From Paractinoplanes pyxinae (GTDB lineage: Bacteria > Actinomycetota > Actinomycetes > Mycobacteriales > Micromonosporaceae): a DNA stretch of 64,000 nt. The stretch spans positions 1 through 64,000 of the forward strand of contig NZ_JAPNTZ010000008.1 of assembly GCF_026626335.1 (NCBI RefSeq), written 5' to 3'. A program made the position numbers and the translations under genes. Positions 51,768-60,865 of the stretch are shown in pieces; within the stretch, counting starts at the first letter, position 1; each line of letters opens with the position of its first letter. The notes under the pieces are model-generated. The model worked only from the letters and a program-made list of their open reading frames with translations, ran no database searches and was not told the origin of the DNA.

Positions 51768-52004
51768 GTGGGTCCACACGAGATGATTGTGGTCAAATCG
51801 GGCGAGTCCGGCTCCGAGGAGTGGAACTGCCCCAGTTGCGGGCGGCGCCTGCTGCTACGGTGGCCGCCCCGCTTCGAGCGGGTCGTCCTGCTGCCGGGCG
51901 ACGACCGGGTGCTGCACGTGGGCGGCCGCAACGAGGCGCCGAACGCCGGCCTCACCGAGACCGAGCGCACCTGGCTCGGCGAGCACGGCATCCTCTGGGA
52001 CTAG
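51768..52004 (+). CDS. Small zinc-knuckle-like protein
   Basis: A 78-residue protein with one CPSCG knuckle (EEWNCPSCGRRLLLRWPP) and a C-terminal helical part (LTETERTWLGEHGILWD). Only one CxxC pair is present, so zinc binding would need a dimer or other ligands. GTG 51768 is preceded by AGGAG at 6 nt; ATG 51783 is an alternative. It is divergent from the M36 partner gene and ends 9 nt before the convergent SARP gene. The function is unknown. Confidence 0.72.
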   Translation: MGPHEMIVVKSGESGSEEWNCPSCGRRLLLRWPPRFERVVLLPGDDRVLHVGGRNEAPNAGLTETERTWLGEHGILWD

Positions 52005-52013
52005 GTTTCCAGC

Positions 52014-52829
52014 TCAGACCGGTTCGTGCCGCCGGATGCGGTGGTAGAGATCCTGCGTCTCCGGGCTCGGCTCGACACCGAGGTCCCGCGAGAGTGCGGC
52101 GACGCAGGCCCGGTGCTGCAGCAGGGCCAGGTGCGGCTGCCCCTGCCGGCTGTGGCAGTGCATCAGCCGCCGGTGGGCGGCCTCCCGGCAGGGATCGCCC
52201 TCGATGACGCGGGCGCAGAGGCTCGCGGCGGCGGCGTACCGCTCGGCGTCGAACGACAGTGCGCTGAGATCGTCCAAGGCGTCGACGTGGGCCAGGCGCA
52301 ACTGCTCGCGAAGAAGCACAGGCCATTCCTCGTACGGGCTGTCGGCCAGAAAATCGCCTCGGTAGAGCCCGTCCGCCATCTCGAACTCGCGGATCGCCGC
52401 CTCCGCCCGGCCGGCCAGATGCAGCCGGCGGGCCTGGTGCAGGTGCCGGTCGAACTCGTCGACGTCGAGCCACAGGTCCACGTCGCGGTCGAGGCCGTAG
52501 CGGTTGCCGCCGAAGACGATGATCGGCCGGTCGGTGACCGTGCGCAGCGCACGCCGCACGCCGTGCAGGGCGACGTTCAGGCTGTTGCGCGCCGCCTCCT
52601 GCGTGGAGCCGGGCCAGAAGACGTGCATCAGCCGCTCGCGTGACGGCCACGGGTTGCGGTGGGTGAGCAGGTACGCGAACAGGGACTCGTTGCGCCCGCC
52701 GTGCCAGAGGCCGGCCGGGACGCCGTCGAGAGTCACCAGGTACGGGCCGAGCACGTGGACCGCGAGCAGCGGCCGAACCGGCCCGGGCTTCTCCGCTGTG
52801 AGCAGACTGGACCGGGACTGATCATCCAT
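52014..52829 (-). CDS. SARP-type (BTAD) transcriptional regulator
   Basis: A 271-residue AfsR/DnrI/RedD-like activator. An N-terminal OmpR-type winged helix (LAVHVLGPYLVTLDGVP; then NSLNVALHGVRRAL and GGNRYGLDRDVDLWLDV) is followed by a bacterial transcriptional activation domain with TPR-like helices (RRLMHCHSRQGQPHLALLQH; LSRDLGVEPSPETQDLYHRI). It has GGAGG 6 nt before the ATG. It probably activates a neighbouring promoter; the heptamers at 51623-51673 are the best candidate. Confidence 0.9.
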   Translation of the reverse strand: MDDQSRSSLLTAEKPGPVRPLLAVHVLGPYLVTLDGVPAGLWHGGRNESLFAYLLTHRNPWPSRERLMHVFWPGSTQEAARNSLNVALHGVRRALRTVTDRPIIVFGGNRYGLDRDVDLWLDVDEFDRHLHQARRLHLAGRAEAAIREFEMADGLYRGDFLADSPYEEWPVLLREQLRLAHVDALDDLSALSFDAERYAAAASLCARVIEGDPCREAAHRRLMHCHSRQGQPHLALLQHRACVAALSRDLGVEPSPETQDLYHRIRRHEPV

Positions 52830-52943
52830 GCGGCACCTCCGGGGCTGCCACCCACCACGCTACGAGCACTCCGCCGTCCGGCACCGGTCGGATCAGGGAC
52901 AGACCCGGTTGCACGATCGGACCGAGTTAAGAACGTAAATCTC

Positions 52944-52975
52944 TGCAAGCCCTTCCACCCCCTGCAAGCGCTTGC
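52944..52975. promoter_or_regulatory. Palindromic operator upstream of the amylase genes
   Basis: GCAAGCGCTTGC (52964-52975) is a perfect 12-bp palindrome, and TGCAAGC also occurs 19 bp upstream at 52944-52950. The element resembles CTTGCAG-type MalR/Reg1 operators of actinobacterial amylase genes. It lies 127 bp before the amylase start. Confidence 0.55.
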
Positions 52976-53101
52976 TATGGTCCGTTCCAATGTGAACGCG
53001 GGATTACGTCCTCGTCACCGGATTCGTCCCTGGTGGTAGAGGTGCCGCGGTTCCCATGCAGCGAAACCTGTCGTTGAAACCCCAGGTCGTTGGAGGAACC
53101 C

Positions 53102-55447
53102 GTGCCCCCACCCCGATGGCTTCTCGCCGTCCCCCTCAGCCTCGCGCTGGTGCCGGTCGCAGCCGTCGCGGCCACCACCGCGACCGTCTACTACAAGCCG
53201 CCGCCGGCCTGGTCGACGGTGAACATCCACTACGCGCCGACCGGCGGATCGTGGACGTCCGTGCCCGGCCTTCCCATGGATGCAGCCTGCACCGGCTGGT
53301 ACCGCAAGGACCTGGACACCGGCTCGGCCGCCGGACTGCAGATCACCTTCAACAACGGCGCCGGCACCTGGGACAACAACTCGGGCCGCAACTACAGCAC
53401 CGGCGTCGGGACGGTGGCCATCAGCGGCGGCGCGGTTTCTTCCGTCGATCCGTGCACGAACACACAACCACCCACCACGCCGCCGCCTGGTAATAACCCG
53501 GCCGTGACGAGCGGGCAGATGCTCGGCGGCGACCCGCGCAAGGAGAGCATCTACTTCGTCATGACCGCCCGGTTCGCCGACGGGGACAGCAGCAACAACC
53601 GCGGCGGCAGCCAGAATGTGAAGTCCGGCAACGCGGCCAACAACGACCCGATGTTCCGCGGCGACTTCAAGGGCCTGATCGACAAGCTCGACTACATCAA
53701 GGGCCTCGGCTTCTCGGCCCTGTGGATCACCCCGGTCGTGCTGAACCGCTCGGACTACGACTTCCACGGCTATCACGGCTGGGACTTCCACCGCGTCGAC
53801 ACGCGCCTCGAGTCCCCCGGCGCCGGCTATCAGGATCTGATCGACCAGGCGCACGCCAAGGGCATCAAGATCTTTCAGGACGTCGTCTACAACCACAGTT
53901 CCCGCTGGGGTGCCAAAGGCTTGTTCGTCCCGAAGGTCTGGGGCGCCCAGGACGGCCAGTGGGACGCCTTCTACAGCACCAAGGTCGAGGGCAAACAGTA
54001 CGACCCGCTGGACGAGAACGCGGCCGGCCGCACCTACAACGGCGACCTGTGGAGCACCAGCGAACCGGCCGGCAACACCTGCCGCAACTGGGGGACGCCG
54101 ACCGGCCAGAAAAGCGCCGAGGGCTACACAGTGCACAACTGCCAATGGCCGTCGCCGACCAGCGGCATGTTCCCGGCGAGCCTGTATCACCAGTGCTGGA
54201 TCGGCAACTGGGAGGGCGAGGACGCCCGTTCCTGCTGGCTCCACGAGGACCTGGCCGACTTCAACACCGAGAACGCGACGGTGCAGCAATACCTGATCGA
54301 CGTCTACAACCGCTACATCGAGATGGGCGTCGACGGCTTCCGCATCGACACCGCCGTGCACATCCCGCGGGTCACCTGGAACCGGCGCTTCCTGCCCGCC
54401 ATCAAGCAGAAGCTGACCCAGAAATACGGCGCGCAGAAGGCGAACGACTTCTACGTGTTCGGCGAGGTGGCCGCCTTCGTGCACGACAAGTGGAACCGCG
54501 GCTCGGTCAACCACTCCGCGCAGTTCTTCACGTGGAAAGAACGGCGCGACTACAGCGCCGAGGACACCCAGGCCGCGCTCGAGCAGTACAACTACGAGAA
54601 CACCCAGGGCCCGGCCGGGCAGCCGACCTCGACCAACGCGTTCCTGAACGGCAACAGCTATCACGCACCCGACCGCAGCCAGTTCAGCGGCATGAACGTC
54701 ATCGACATGCGCATGCACATGAACTTCGGCGAGGCGTCCAACGCGTTCCACAACGGCAAGGACACCGACGACTCGGTGAACGACGCGACCTGGAACGCGG
54801 TCTATGTGGATTCGCACGACTACGGGCCCAACAAATCCTCCGTACGCTATGACGGCGGCACCGACGCCTGGGCCGAGAACATGGCGCTGATGTGGACGTT
54901 CCGCGGCATCCCCACGCTGTACTACGGCTCCGAGATCGAGTTCCAGGCGGGCCAGCCCATCGACTGCGGGCCCACCTGTCCGCTGGCGACCACGGGTCGC
55001 GCCTATTACGGCGACCAGATCGCCGGCTCGGTGACGGCCGCCGATTACGGCGTCGTCAGCAGCGCGAGCGGCGCGGTGGCCACCACGCTGGCCAAGCCGC
55101 TCGTGAAGCATGTGCAGCGGCTCAACCAGATCCGGCGCGCCATTCCGGCCCTGCAGATGGGCCAGTATTCCACCGAGGGTGTCAGCGGCAACATGGCCTT
55201 CAAGCGCCGCTACACCAATGGCGGAACCGACAGTTTCGTTCTCGTCACCATTTCCGGCAGCGCCACCTTCACCGGCATTCCCAACGGCGCCTACACCGAC
55301 GCCGTCACCGGCGATGTCAAGACCGTCACCAACGGCACCCTCGCCGCCTCGGCCGGCGGCAAAGGCAACCTGCGTGCGTACGTCCTCACCCTCCCCGGTA
55401 ACCCCGCCCCCGGCCAGGTCGGGCCCGCAGGCCCGTACCTGAAGTAA
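53102..55447 (+). CDS. Secreted alpha-amylase, CBM25-GH13
   Basis: 781 residues. The signal peptide spans ~1-25. The starch-binding CBM25 module (about 28-115; TATVYYKPPPAWSTVNIHYA) and a Thr/Pro linker precede the GH13 barrel. Catalytic residues are Asp416 (GFRIDTAVH), Glu455 (VFGEVAAF) and Asp573 (DSHD). The last ~90 residues are the C-terminal beta-domain. It should endohydrolyse starch outside the cell. The GTG start follows GGAGG; TTG 53090 upstream is less likely. It is followed 10 nt later by the second amylase gene, so they form an operon under the palindrome at 52964. Confidence 0.93.
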   Translation: MPPPRWLLAVPLSLALVPVAAVAATTATVYYKPPPAWSTVNIHYAPTGGSWTSVPGLPMDAACTGWYRKDLDTGSAAGLQITFNNGAGTWDNNSGRNYSTGVGTVAISGGAVSSVDPCTNTQPPTTPPPGNNPAVTSGQMLGGDPRKESIYFVMTARFADGDSSNNRGGSQNVKSGNAANNDPMFRGDFKGLIDKLDYIKGLGFSALWITPVVLNRSDYDFHGYHGWDFHRVDTRLESPGAGYQDLIDQAHAKGIKIFQDVVYNHSSRWGAKGLFVPKVWGAQDGQWDAFYSTKVEGKQYDPLDENAAGRTYNGDLWSTSEPAGNTCRNWGTPTGQKSAEGYTVHNCQWPSPTSGMFPASLYHQCWIGNWEGEDARSCWLHEDLADFNTENATVQQYLIDVYNRYIEMGVDGFRIDTAVHIPRVTWNRRFLPAIKQKLTQKYGAQKANDFYVFGEVAAFVHDKWNRGSVNHSAQFFTWKERRDYSAEDTQAALEQYNYENTQGPAGQPTSTNAFLNGNSYHAPDRSQFSGMNVIDMRMHMNFGEASNAFHNGKDTDDSVNDATWNAVYVDSHDYGPNKSSVRYDGGTDAWAENMALMWTFRGIPTLYYGSEIEFQAGQPIDCGPTCPLATTGRAYYGDQIAGSVTAADYGVVSSASGAVATTLAKPLVKHVQRLNQIRRAIPALQMGQYSTEGVSGNMAFKRRYTNGGTDSFVLVTISGSATFTGIPNGAYTDAVTGDVKTVTNGTLAASAGGKGNLRAYVLTLPGNPAPGQVGPAGPYLK

Positions 55448-55457
55448 GGAGAAACCG

Positions 55458-57242
55458 ATGAAAAGACTCGCCGCACCGCTGATAGCAGCGTTGCTGGCCG
55501 CGGTGACCGCGGTCGTCGTGATCGGCCGGCCCGAACAGGCCGACGCCAAGCCGGACGCGAACCCGGGCGCCCGGGACGTGATCGTGCACCTCTTCGAATG
55601 GCCGTGGGCGTCGATCGCCTCCGAATGCACGAATGTGCTCGGGCCGAAGGGCTTCGGGGGCGTGCAGGTGTCGCCGCCGCAGGAGCACGTCGTGCTGCCG
55701 GGCGCGGGCTACCCGTGGTGGCAGGACTACCAGCCGGTCAGCTACAAACTGCAGACCCGCCGCGGCGACCGGGCCGCGTTCGCGAGCATGGTGAGCACCT
55801 GCCACGCGGCCGGGGTGAAGATCTACGTCGATGCGGTGATCAACCACATGGCGGGCGGCGCCTCGACCGGCACGGGCTCGGCCGGAACCACGTACAGCCA
55901 TTATTCGTACCCCGCCGTGCCTTTCGGGAACGACGACTTCCACCACTGCGGGCGCAACGGCAACGACGACATCGCCAATTGGGGCGACCGGTGGGAGATC
56001 CAGAATTGTGAACTGGTCGACCTGAGCGACCTCAAGACGGAAGCCGAGTACGTGCGCGGCAAACTGGTCGCGTATCTCAATGATTTGATTTCGCTCGGCG
56101 TCGACGGCTTCCGGGTCGACGCGGCCAAGCACGTTCCGGTGGCCGATCTGCAGAACATCTACTCGCGGCTGAACGGCAACCCGTACGTCTTCCAGGAGAC
56201 GATCGAGGGTGGGGCCGGCGAGCCGAGCCCGACCGAGTACACCGGCATCGGCGACGTCACCGAGTTCCGCTACGGCGACGTGGTCGGCAACGCCTTCCGT
56301 GACGGCAACCTGCAGAACCTGCAAAACCTGCCGGGCCAGATGCTGCTGGCCGGCGGGGACGCGGTGGCGTTCATCGACAACCACGACACCCAGCGCAACG
56401 GGCGGGCGAAACTCACCTACAAGGACGGCACGAACTACGCGCTGTCCGAGGCGTTCATGCTGGCCTACCCGTACGGCACGCCGTCGGTGATGTCGTCGTT
56501 CACCTTCAGCAACCCGGACGCCGGGCCGCCCGCGAGCTCCAACGGCACGACGACCGCAGTGAACTGCTCGTCCGGCTGGGCGTGCGAGCACCGGTGGCGC
56601 ACGACGGCCAACCTGGTCGCCTTCCACAACGCGGCGGCCGGCACGGGCGTGACGAACTGGTGGTCCAACGGCGGCAACCAGATCGGTTTCGGCCGCGGCT
56701 CCAACGCGTACGCGGTGTTCAACCGGGGCGGCTCGCTGAACCGCACGTTCAGCACGTCGCTGCCGGCGGGCACCTACTGCGACGTGGCCAACGGCGACTT
56801 CGCCAACGGCAGTTGCACGGGTACGTCGTACACGGTGAACGCCTCCGGCCAATTCACCGCCACGGTCCCGGCCAACGGCATGCTGGCGCTGCACATCAAC
56901 GCCCGCGGCAGCGGCACCGGCCCCACCACCCCGCCGCCCACCGGCTGCACCACGGTGGCCGTCACGTTCGCCGCCAACGCCACCACCGTCTGGGGCGAGA
57001 ACGTCTTCGTGCTGGGCAACCGGGCCGAGCTGAGCAACTGGACCACCACCGGCGGCGTGGCCCTGTCGTCGGCTACTTACCCGGTCTGGCGCGGCACGGT
57101 GAACCTGCCCGCCAACACCGCCATCGAATACAAGTACGTCAAGAAGAACGGCTCCACGGTGGCCTGGGAATCCGGCGCCAACCGAACCCTGAACACTGGC
57201 TCCGCCTGCACCCTGACCGTCAACGACACCTGGCGGTCCTGA
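55458..57242 (+). CDS. Secreted alpha-amylase, GH13-CBM20
   Basis: 594 residues. The signal peptide spans ~1-30. The GH13 barrel begins DVIVHLFEWPWASIASEC, and the catalytic residues are Asp221 (GFRVDAAKH), Glu247 (VFQETIEG) and Asp310 (FIDNHD). An all-beta C-domain and a Thr/Pro linker lead to a C-terminal CBM20 starch-binding module (about 500-594; NVFVLGNRAELSNW). This is the actinobacterial GH13_32-type layout. GGAGAAACC precedes the ATG. It complements the CBM25 enzyme upstream for growth on raw starch. Confidence 0.94.
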   Translation: MKRLAAPLIAALLAAVTAVVVIGRPEQADAKPDANPGARDVIVHLFEWPWASIASECTNVLGPKGFGGVQVSPPQEHVVLPGAGYPWWQDYQPVSYKLQTRRGDRAAFASMVSTCHAAGVKIYVDAVINHMAGGASTGTGSAGTTYSHYSYPAVPFGNDDFHHCGRNGNDDIANWGDRWEIQNCELVDLSDLKTEAEYVRGKLVAYLNDLISLGVDGFRVDAAKHVPVADLQNIYSRLNGNPYVFQETIEGGAGEPSPTEYTGIGDVTEFRYGDVVGNAFRDGNLQNLQNLPGQMLLAGGDAVAFIDNHDTQRNGRAKLTYKDGTNYALSEAFMLAYPYGTPSVMSSFTFSNPDAGPPASSNGTTTAVNCSSGWACEHRWRTTANLVAFHNAAAGTGVTNWWSNGGNQIGFGRGSNAYAVFNRGGSLNRTFSTSLPAGTYCDVANGDFANGSCTGTSYTVNASGQFTATVPANGMLALHINARGSGTGPTTPPPTGCTTVAVTFAANATTVWGENVFVLGNRAELSNWTTTGGVALSSATYPVWRGTVNLPANTAIEYKYVKKNGSTVAWESGANRTLNTGSACTLTVNDTWRS

Positions 57243-57252
57243 CTGATTGACT

Positions 57253-57271
57253 GGACCGCATGAGGCGGTCC
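57253..57271 (+). terminator. Short hairpin after the amylase operon
   Basis: GGACCGC and GCGGTCC form a perfect 7-bp stem with a 5-nt loop, 11 nt after the CBM20 amylase stop. It overlaps the start codon of the small lipoprotein frame. Confidence 0.45.
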
Positions 57272-57478
57272 CCAGCTTTGGTCACGCTCGCGATGCTCGT
57301 CTCCGGCTGCGCCGCCACGCAGCCCGAGGCGAGCATCGCCCAGTCCGGCATCGTGGGCTGCGCCGACCAGGCCGTCTGGGGCTCCGTCGTCGCGGTCACC
57401 GACGGCCGCGCGACCAACGCCTGGGAGGCCGCCGGCCGCCGGCACGACCCACGCTGCGACGACAACCCTCACGGCTGA
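57260..57478 (+). CDS. Small predicted lipoprotein
   Basis: A 72-residue protein with a lipoprotein signal (LVTLAMLVSGCAAT, Cys about 18) and a short mature part with two further cysteines. The lipobox region resembles that of the larger lipoprotein at 63121 (LLAGCATTQP against LVSGCAATQP). There is no ribosome site. The ATG lies in the loop of a perfect 7-bp hairpin (GGACCGC/GCGGTCC, 57253-57271) that may instead be the amylase terminator, so translation is uncertain. Confidence 0.55.
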   Translation: MRRSPALVTLAMLVSGCAATQPEASIAQSGIVGCADQAVWGSVVAVTDGRATNAWEAAGRRHDPRCDDNPHG

Positions 57479-57532
57479 AGCAGGTCGAGGAAGCCCCAAC
57501 CGCCGCTCCTCGACCGGTCGCGCGTCACGCCG

Positions 57533-58270
57533 TCAGTCGTCGCGGCCGGCGCCGAAGCCGGGGCGGTTGGGGGCCCACTGTTGCTGGACTCGGATGGCGT
57601 GGCGGTTCCAGCCTCGTTGTTCGACCAGGTGGCGTTGGACCAGGCGGCACGTGTCGCTTTCGCCGGCCAGGTAGGCGGCTCCGGGGCCGGCGGGCAGGTC
57701 GAGGTCTTGGACGGCGCGCAGCAGAACGCGTGACGCCACGGCCGACGTACGGCCGCGGTGTACCCAGGGCATAGGCGGGAGGCCGTCGACGTCGGGGACC
57801 TCGTCGCCCGGGTCGGCGGTCTCGAAGACGCCGTGGACTACGGCGGCGCCGCGAGTGGCTCGGTGCAGCGCGGCCCGCATGGCCAGCAGCGGCACGGCAC
57901 CCGTCTCGTCGCCGATGAACACGTGGAACCGGGCCGACTCGTCCACGGTGATCTTGGTGCGGGGCGGTTCGAGGGTCAGGCGATCGTCGGCCGCGACCGA
58001 GAGGGCCCACGCGCAACCCGGTCCCCCGGCGTCGTGCACGGCCACGCGCAGCACCAGCAGCGACGAGCGCGGATCGTGCCGCCAGATCGAATACACGCGG
58101 CGGGCAAAGCCGCCGCCGTCCGGCACCCGGGCCACAACATGGGCGCCGGGTCGCAGACGGAGGCGAGCAACGTCCGGTCCGACCAGCTCGATCTCGCGCA
58201 TGTGCGACGTCAGCTCGCGCACCGCCCGCACACGCGTGGGCAGAGCAGCGGCACGCCGGGCGAACGTCAC
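57533..58270 (-). CDS. Siderophore-interacting protein (FAD-binding 9 / SIP)
   Basis: A 245-residue ferric-siderophore reductase-like protein. The FAD-binding barrel carries HVVARVPDGGGFARRVYSIW (the RxYS flavin motif), and the C-terminal NAD(P)H-binding part opens FIGDETGAVPLLAMRAALH and ends LAGESDTCRLVQRHLV near HAIRVQQQW. It probably releases iron from siderophores inside the cell. The start codon is GTG. No siderophore genes lie nearby. It is divergent from the HAD gene with a 30-bp spacer. Confidence 0.87.
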   Translation of the reverse strand: MTFARRAAALPTRVRAVRELTSHMREIELVGPDVARLRLRPGAHVVARVPDGGGFARRVYSIWRHDPRSSLLVLRVAVHDAGGPGCAWALSVAADDRLTLEPPRTKITVDESARFHVFIGDETGAVPLLAMRAALHRATRGAAVVHGVFETADPGDEVPDVDGLPPMPWVHRGRTSAVASRVLLRAVQDLDLPAGPGAAYLAGESDTCRLVQRHLVEQRGWNRHAIRVQQQWAPNRPGFGAGRDD

Positions 58271-58300
58271 CGGGCGACCCTAACGGATAGGCTGACACCG

Positions 58301-58978
58301 ATGCCTACCGTCCGTGGAGTGCTGTTCGACGCCGGTGGTGTGCTGACCCGCCCGGTCGGCGGCCGCTGGAACCCCCGCTACGACTTCGAGTCCATCGTCC
58401 GCGCGCATCACCCCGGCGTGCGGCAAGACCTTTTCCCGTACGCCATCACGACCGGCCAGACGTTCCTCGACGCCGGCACCTCGACGGCCGACCGGACCGA
58501 CTACCACCGCACGATGCTGAAGGAGCTCGGCATCGACGACCCGTCGGCCGCCCTGCTGGAAGAGCTGGAGGCCCCGGCGGCCGGCCCGGTCATCGAGCTC
58601 TACCCCGACGCCCGGCCCACCCTGGAGCGTCTGCGGGCGGCCGGCCTGCGGATGTCCATCGTCTCCGACAACTGGGCCGGCCTCGAGGCGACGTTCGCCG
58701 GCCTGGACGTCGCCCACTACTTCGAGGGTTTCGCCATCTCCGAGGTGCTCGGCTGCCGCAAGCCCGACCCCCGCATGTACGCCGAGGGCAGCCGCCTGCT
58801 GTCCCTGCCGCCGTCGGCCTGCCTGTTCATCAACGACGACCCTGAGCTGGTAGCCGCCGCTCGCGATCTCGGCTACCACGGCGTCACTCTCGACCGCTCA
58901 GCCACCCACTCCTCGGACGGCGTGATCCGCTCCCTGGACGAGCTGCTGCCCGAAGTCCGTCACACGGGATCGGTGTAG
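58301..58978 (+). CDS. HAD-superfamily hydrolase
   Basis: A 225-residue HAD hydrolase of subclass IA. Motif I is LFDAGGVLT: the nucleophile Asp is present, but the second Asp of DxD is replaced by Gly, as in some DxxGG family members. Motif II is SIVSDNW, motif III the Lys in GCRKPDPRMY, and motif IV FINDDPE. It is probably a phosphatase or phosphonatase-like enzyme of unknown substrate. The 3' end overlaps the convergent small gene by 19 bp. Confidence 0.87.
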   Translation: MPTVRGVLFDAGGVLTRPVGGRWNPRYDFESIVRAHHPGVRQDLFPYAITTGQTFLDAGTSTADRTDYHRTMLKELGIDDPSAALLEELEAPAAGPVIELYPDARPTLERLRAAGLRMSIVSDNWAGLEATFAGLDVAHYFEGFAISEVLGCRKPDPRMYAEGSRLLSLPPSACLFINDDPELVAAARDLGYHGVTLDRSATHSSDGVIRSLDELLPEVRHTGSV

Positions 58979-59283
58979 GAGACCGGCTTGCCGGCGGCTT
59001 CGGCGTACGCGATCTCTTTGCTCGTGGATTCGCCGACGTACCCACCCGGGTTGACGATCAGAACCCGGTCGGCCAGGTCGATCTTGCTCAGGTGCAGGGC
59101 GCCCAGCGCGGCCTTCTGCTCGTCGGTGAGCGGCGCGTCGGCTTCGTGACCCGGAGCGCGGGAGAAGACGCCCGGCGCGAGCACGATGACACCGGCGAGG
59201 GTCAGCTCATGGTTCGCCGCGCCCATCTCCGCCGCGAAACGGGTGGAGCCACAGATGCAGACGATCTCCGGTCGGTCGGGCAC
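58960..59283 (-). CDS. Nucleoside deoxyribosyltransferase-like small protein
   Basis: A 107-residue protein opening IVCICGSTRFAAEMGAAN and continuing LAGVIVLAPGVF, HLSKIDLADRVLIVNPGGYV and ESTSKEIAYAEAAGKPV. This pattern is typical of a small Rossmann-like family related to nucleoside 2-deoxyribosyltransferases (DUF4406-like), found widely in actinobacteria. The reaction is unproven. GTG start with a weak ribosome site. Confidence 0.8.
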   Translation of the reverse strand: MPDRPEIVCICGSTRFAAEMGAANHELTLAGVIVLAPGVFSRAPGHEADAPLTDEQKAALGALHLSKIDLADRVLIVNPGGYVGESTSKEIAYAEAAGKPVSYTDPV

Positions 59284-59316
59284 GCCTGACCCTACCGCCT
59301 CTGCCAGGATGGGGTG

Positions 59317-59859
59317 GTGGCGTACATCGATCTTGGCGTGGACGAGACGGCCGATCCGGGGATCCGGGGGCTGCTCCGGTACCGGCCCGAAACCGGGCGG
59401 CCGCTGATGGAGTTGGCCGAGGTGCTGCTGCGCGGCCCAAGCACCTTGAGCCGCGGCGAGCGAGAGCTTATTGCGTCGTACGTGTCGGGTCTCAACGACT
59501 GCGGCTACTGCACCAATTCACATGGCGCCTTCGCCGCCGCGCAGCTCGACGAGGGCCGGCCGCTCGTCGAGCAGGTGCGCGCCGACCCGTCGTCGGCCCC
59601 GATCTCGGACAAGCTCAAGGCACTGCTGCGGATTGCCGCCGCCACGCGTAACAGCGGCCACGACGTGACCCCGGATCTGATCGCTCAGGCCCGCGAGGCC
59701 GGCGCCACCGACGCCGAGGTCCACGACGTGGTGCTGATCGCGGCCGCGTTCAGCATGTTCAACCGGTACGTCGACGCGCTCGGCACCCTGGCCCCCGAAG
59801 ACCCGGCTCCGTACGAGGCAGCCGCTCCCCGCATTGTGGAGAACGGCTACCTCGCCTGA
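59317..59859 (+). CDS. AhpD-like carboxymuconolactone decarboxylase-family protein
   Basis: A 180-residue peroxidase-related protein of the AhpD/CMD fold. The redox motif is CGYCTNSH (Cys-x2-Cys with a downstream His) at about residue 65-72, in the context LSRGERELIASYVSGLNDCGYC. It probably reduces peroxides with a thiol partner. GTG 59317 has AGGA 7 nt upstream; GTG 59314 is equally in frame. Confidence 0.87.
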   Translation: MAYIDLGVDETADPGIRGLLRYRPETGRPLMELAEVLLRGPSTLSRGERELIASYVSGLNDCGYCTNSHGAFAAAQLDEGRPLVEQVRADPSSAPISDKLKALLRIAAATRNSGHDVTPDLIAQAREAGATDAEVHDVVLIAAAFSMFNRYVDALGTLAPEDPAPYEAAAPRIVENGYLA

Positions 59860-59866
59860 CGGACTA

Positions 59867-60760
59867 TTACGAGGCGACCAGCCGCAACGCGAACCGGCGG
59901 TAGCCGAGCCGCTCGAAGGACGCCACCATCGGCGCGTTCGTGCTGTCGGTGTCGGCCCGGATCGAAATGCCACCGTCCGAGGCCTCGGCGATGATCCAGG
60001 TGATCTCGGCCAGCAGGTCGTCGGCGTAGTGGTGGCCCCGCTGGGCGGGCACGACGCCGACATAGCCGACCACCGGGCCGCCGTCGTTGGCCGACGGCAG
60101 GGCGCAGCCGACCAGGGCGCCGCTTTCGTCGTACGCGAGCCGCCACCACTCCCTCGGGCCGCGCATCGACTTGTAGTCCTCGACGTCCTCGAGGGCCTGG
60201 GCGTGTACGCCGATCCGGGCCACGCCGGCCCGGGTGGCCACGTCCAGGCTGCCCACCGAGATCTGCTCGAAGGCGTCGACGAACGCCTCGTCGGTAGCGG
60301 GCTCGAATGTCAGGCGGGTCGTGCGCTCCGGAAGGGGTTGCGCGCTCGTCCACTCGTACCGGAAACGCTCGGTCAAGGTTTTGAGACCGGCCTCGTGGGC
60401 GGCGGCGAGGCGGAGGGTGATCGCCGGGTCGTCGCGGTGGGACGGCACGGTGAAGATGTGGTACTCGGTGGGTTGCGGCACCTGGCGGATCAGGCCGGCC
60501 CACATCGGGACGGGATCGGTGACGCCCGGCGCGGCCCACAAGCCGTCGAGGGCGAGCGGCTTGTCGCCGTCGGGGAAACCCCACCAGACGGCCAGACCCA
60601 CGGGCTCATCACCGTCAAGGGCGAGCCACGTCCATTCGCGGCGGTAGCTGCCGCTGTCGAGGTACGCGGCGAAACGCTCGCGCGTGGTCGTGTTGACTGA
60701 CGGTTCGGTCAGACAGGCAAGGATGAAGTCGAGGTCGGACTCGACCATGGTGCGGAACAA
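59867..60760 (-). CDS. GNAT-family acetyltransferase (tandem GNAT fold)
   Basis: A 297-residue protein with two GNAT-like halves. The N-half starts VESDLDFILACLTEPSVNTT. The C-half has GYVGVVPAQRGHHYADDLLAE (the acetyl-CoA loop), then DTDSTNAPMVASFERLGY, which is close to MshD-like tandem GNATs. The substrate is unknown. The start is TTG at 60760, fixed by AGGAGG 5 nt upstream; the in-frame ATG at 60748 is too far from it. Confidence 0.83.
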   Translation of the reverse strand: MFRTMVESDLDFILACLTEPSVNTTTRERFAAYLDSGSYRREWTWLALDGDEPVGLAVWWGFPDGDKPLALDGLWAAPGVTDPVPMWAGLIRQVPQPTEYHIFTVPSHRDDPAITLRLAAAHEAGLKTLTERFRYEWTSAQPLPERTTRLTFEPATDEAFVDAFEQISVGSLDVATRAGVARIGVHAQALEDVEDYKSMRGPREWWRLAYDESGALVGCALPSANDGGPVVGYVGVVPAQRGHHYADDLLAEITWIIAEASDGGISIRADTDSTNAPMVASFERLGYRRFALRLVAS

Positions 60761-60865
60761 CGAGGCCTCCTGGGCGTCGACGATCGAAGCGTGAACATGG
60801 CCCCTCCTTCCCTCCTCGATTGCTGTGGCCGGATCCTGCCCGAGCGCCGGCCGCCCGTCACGCGA

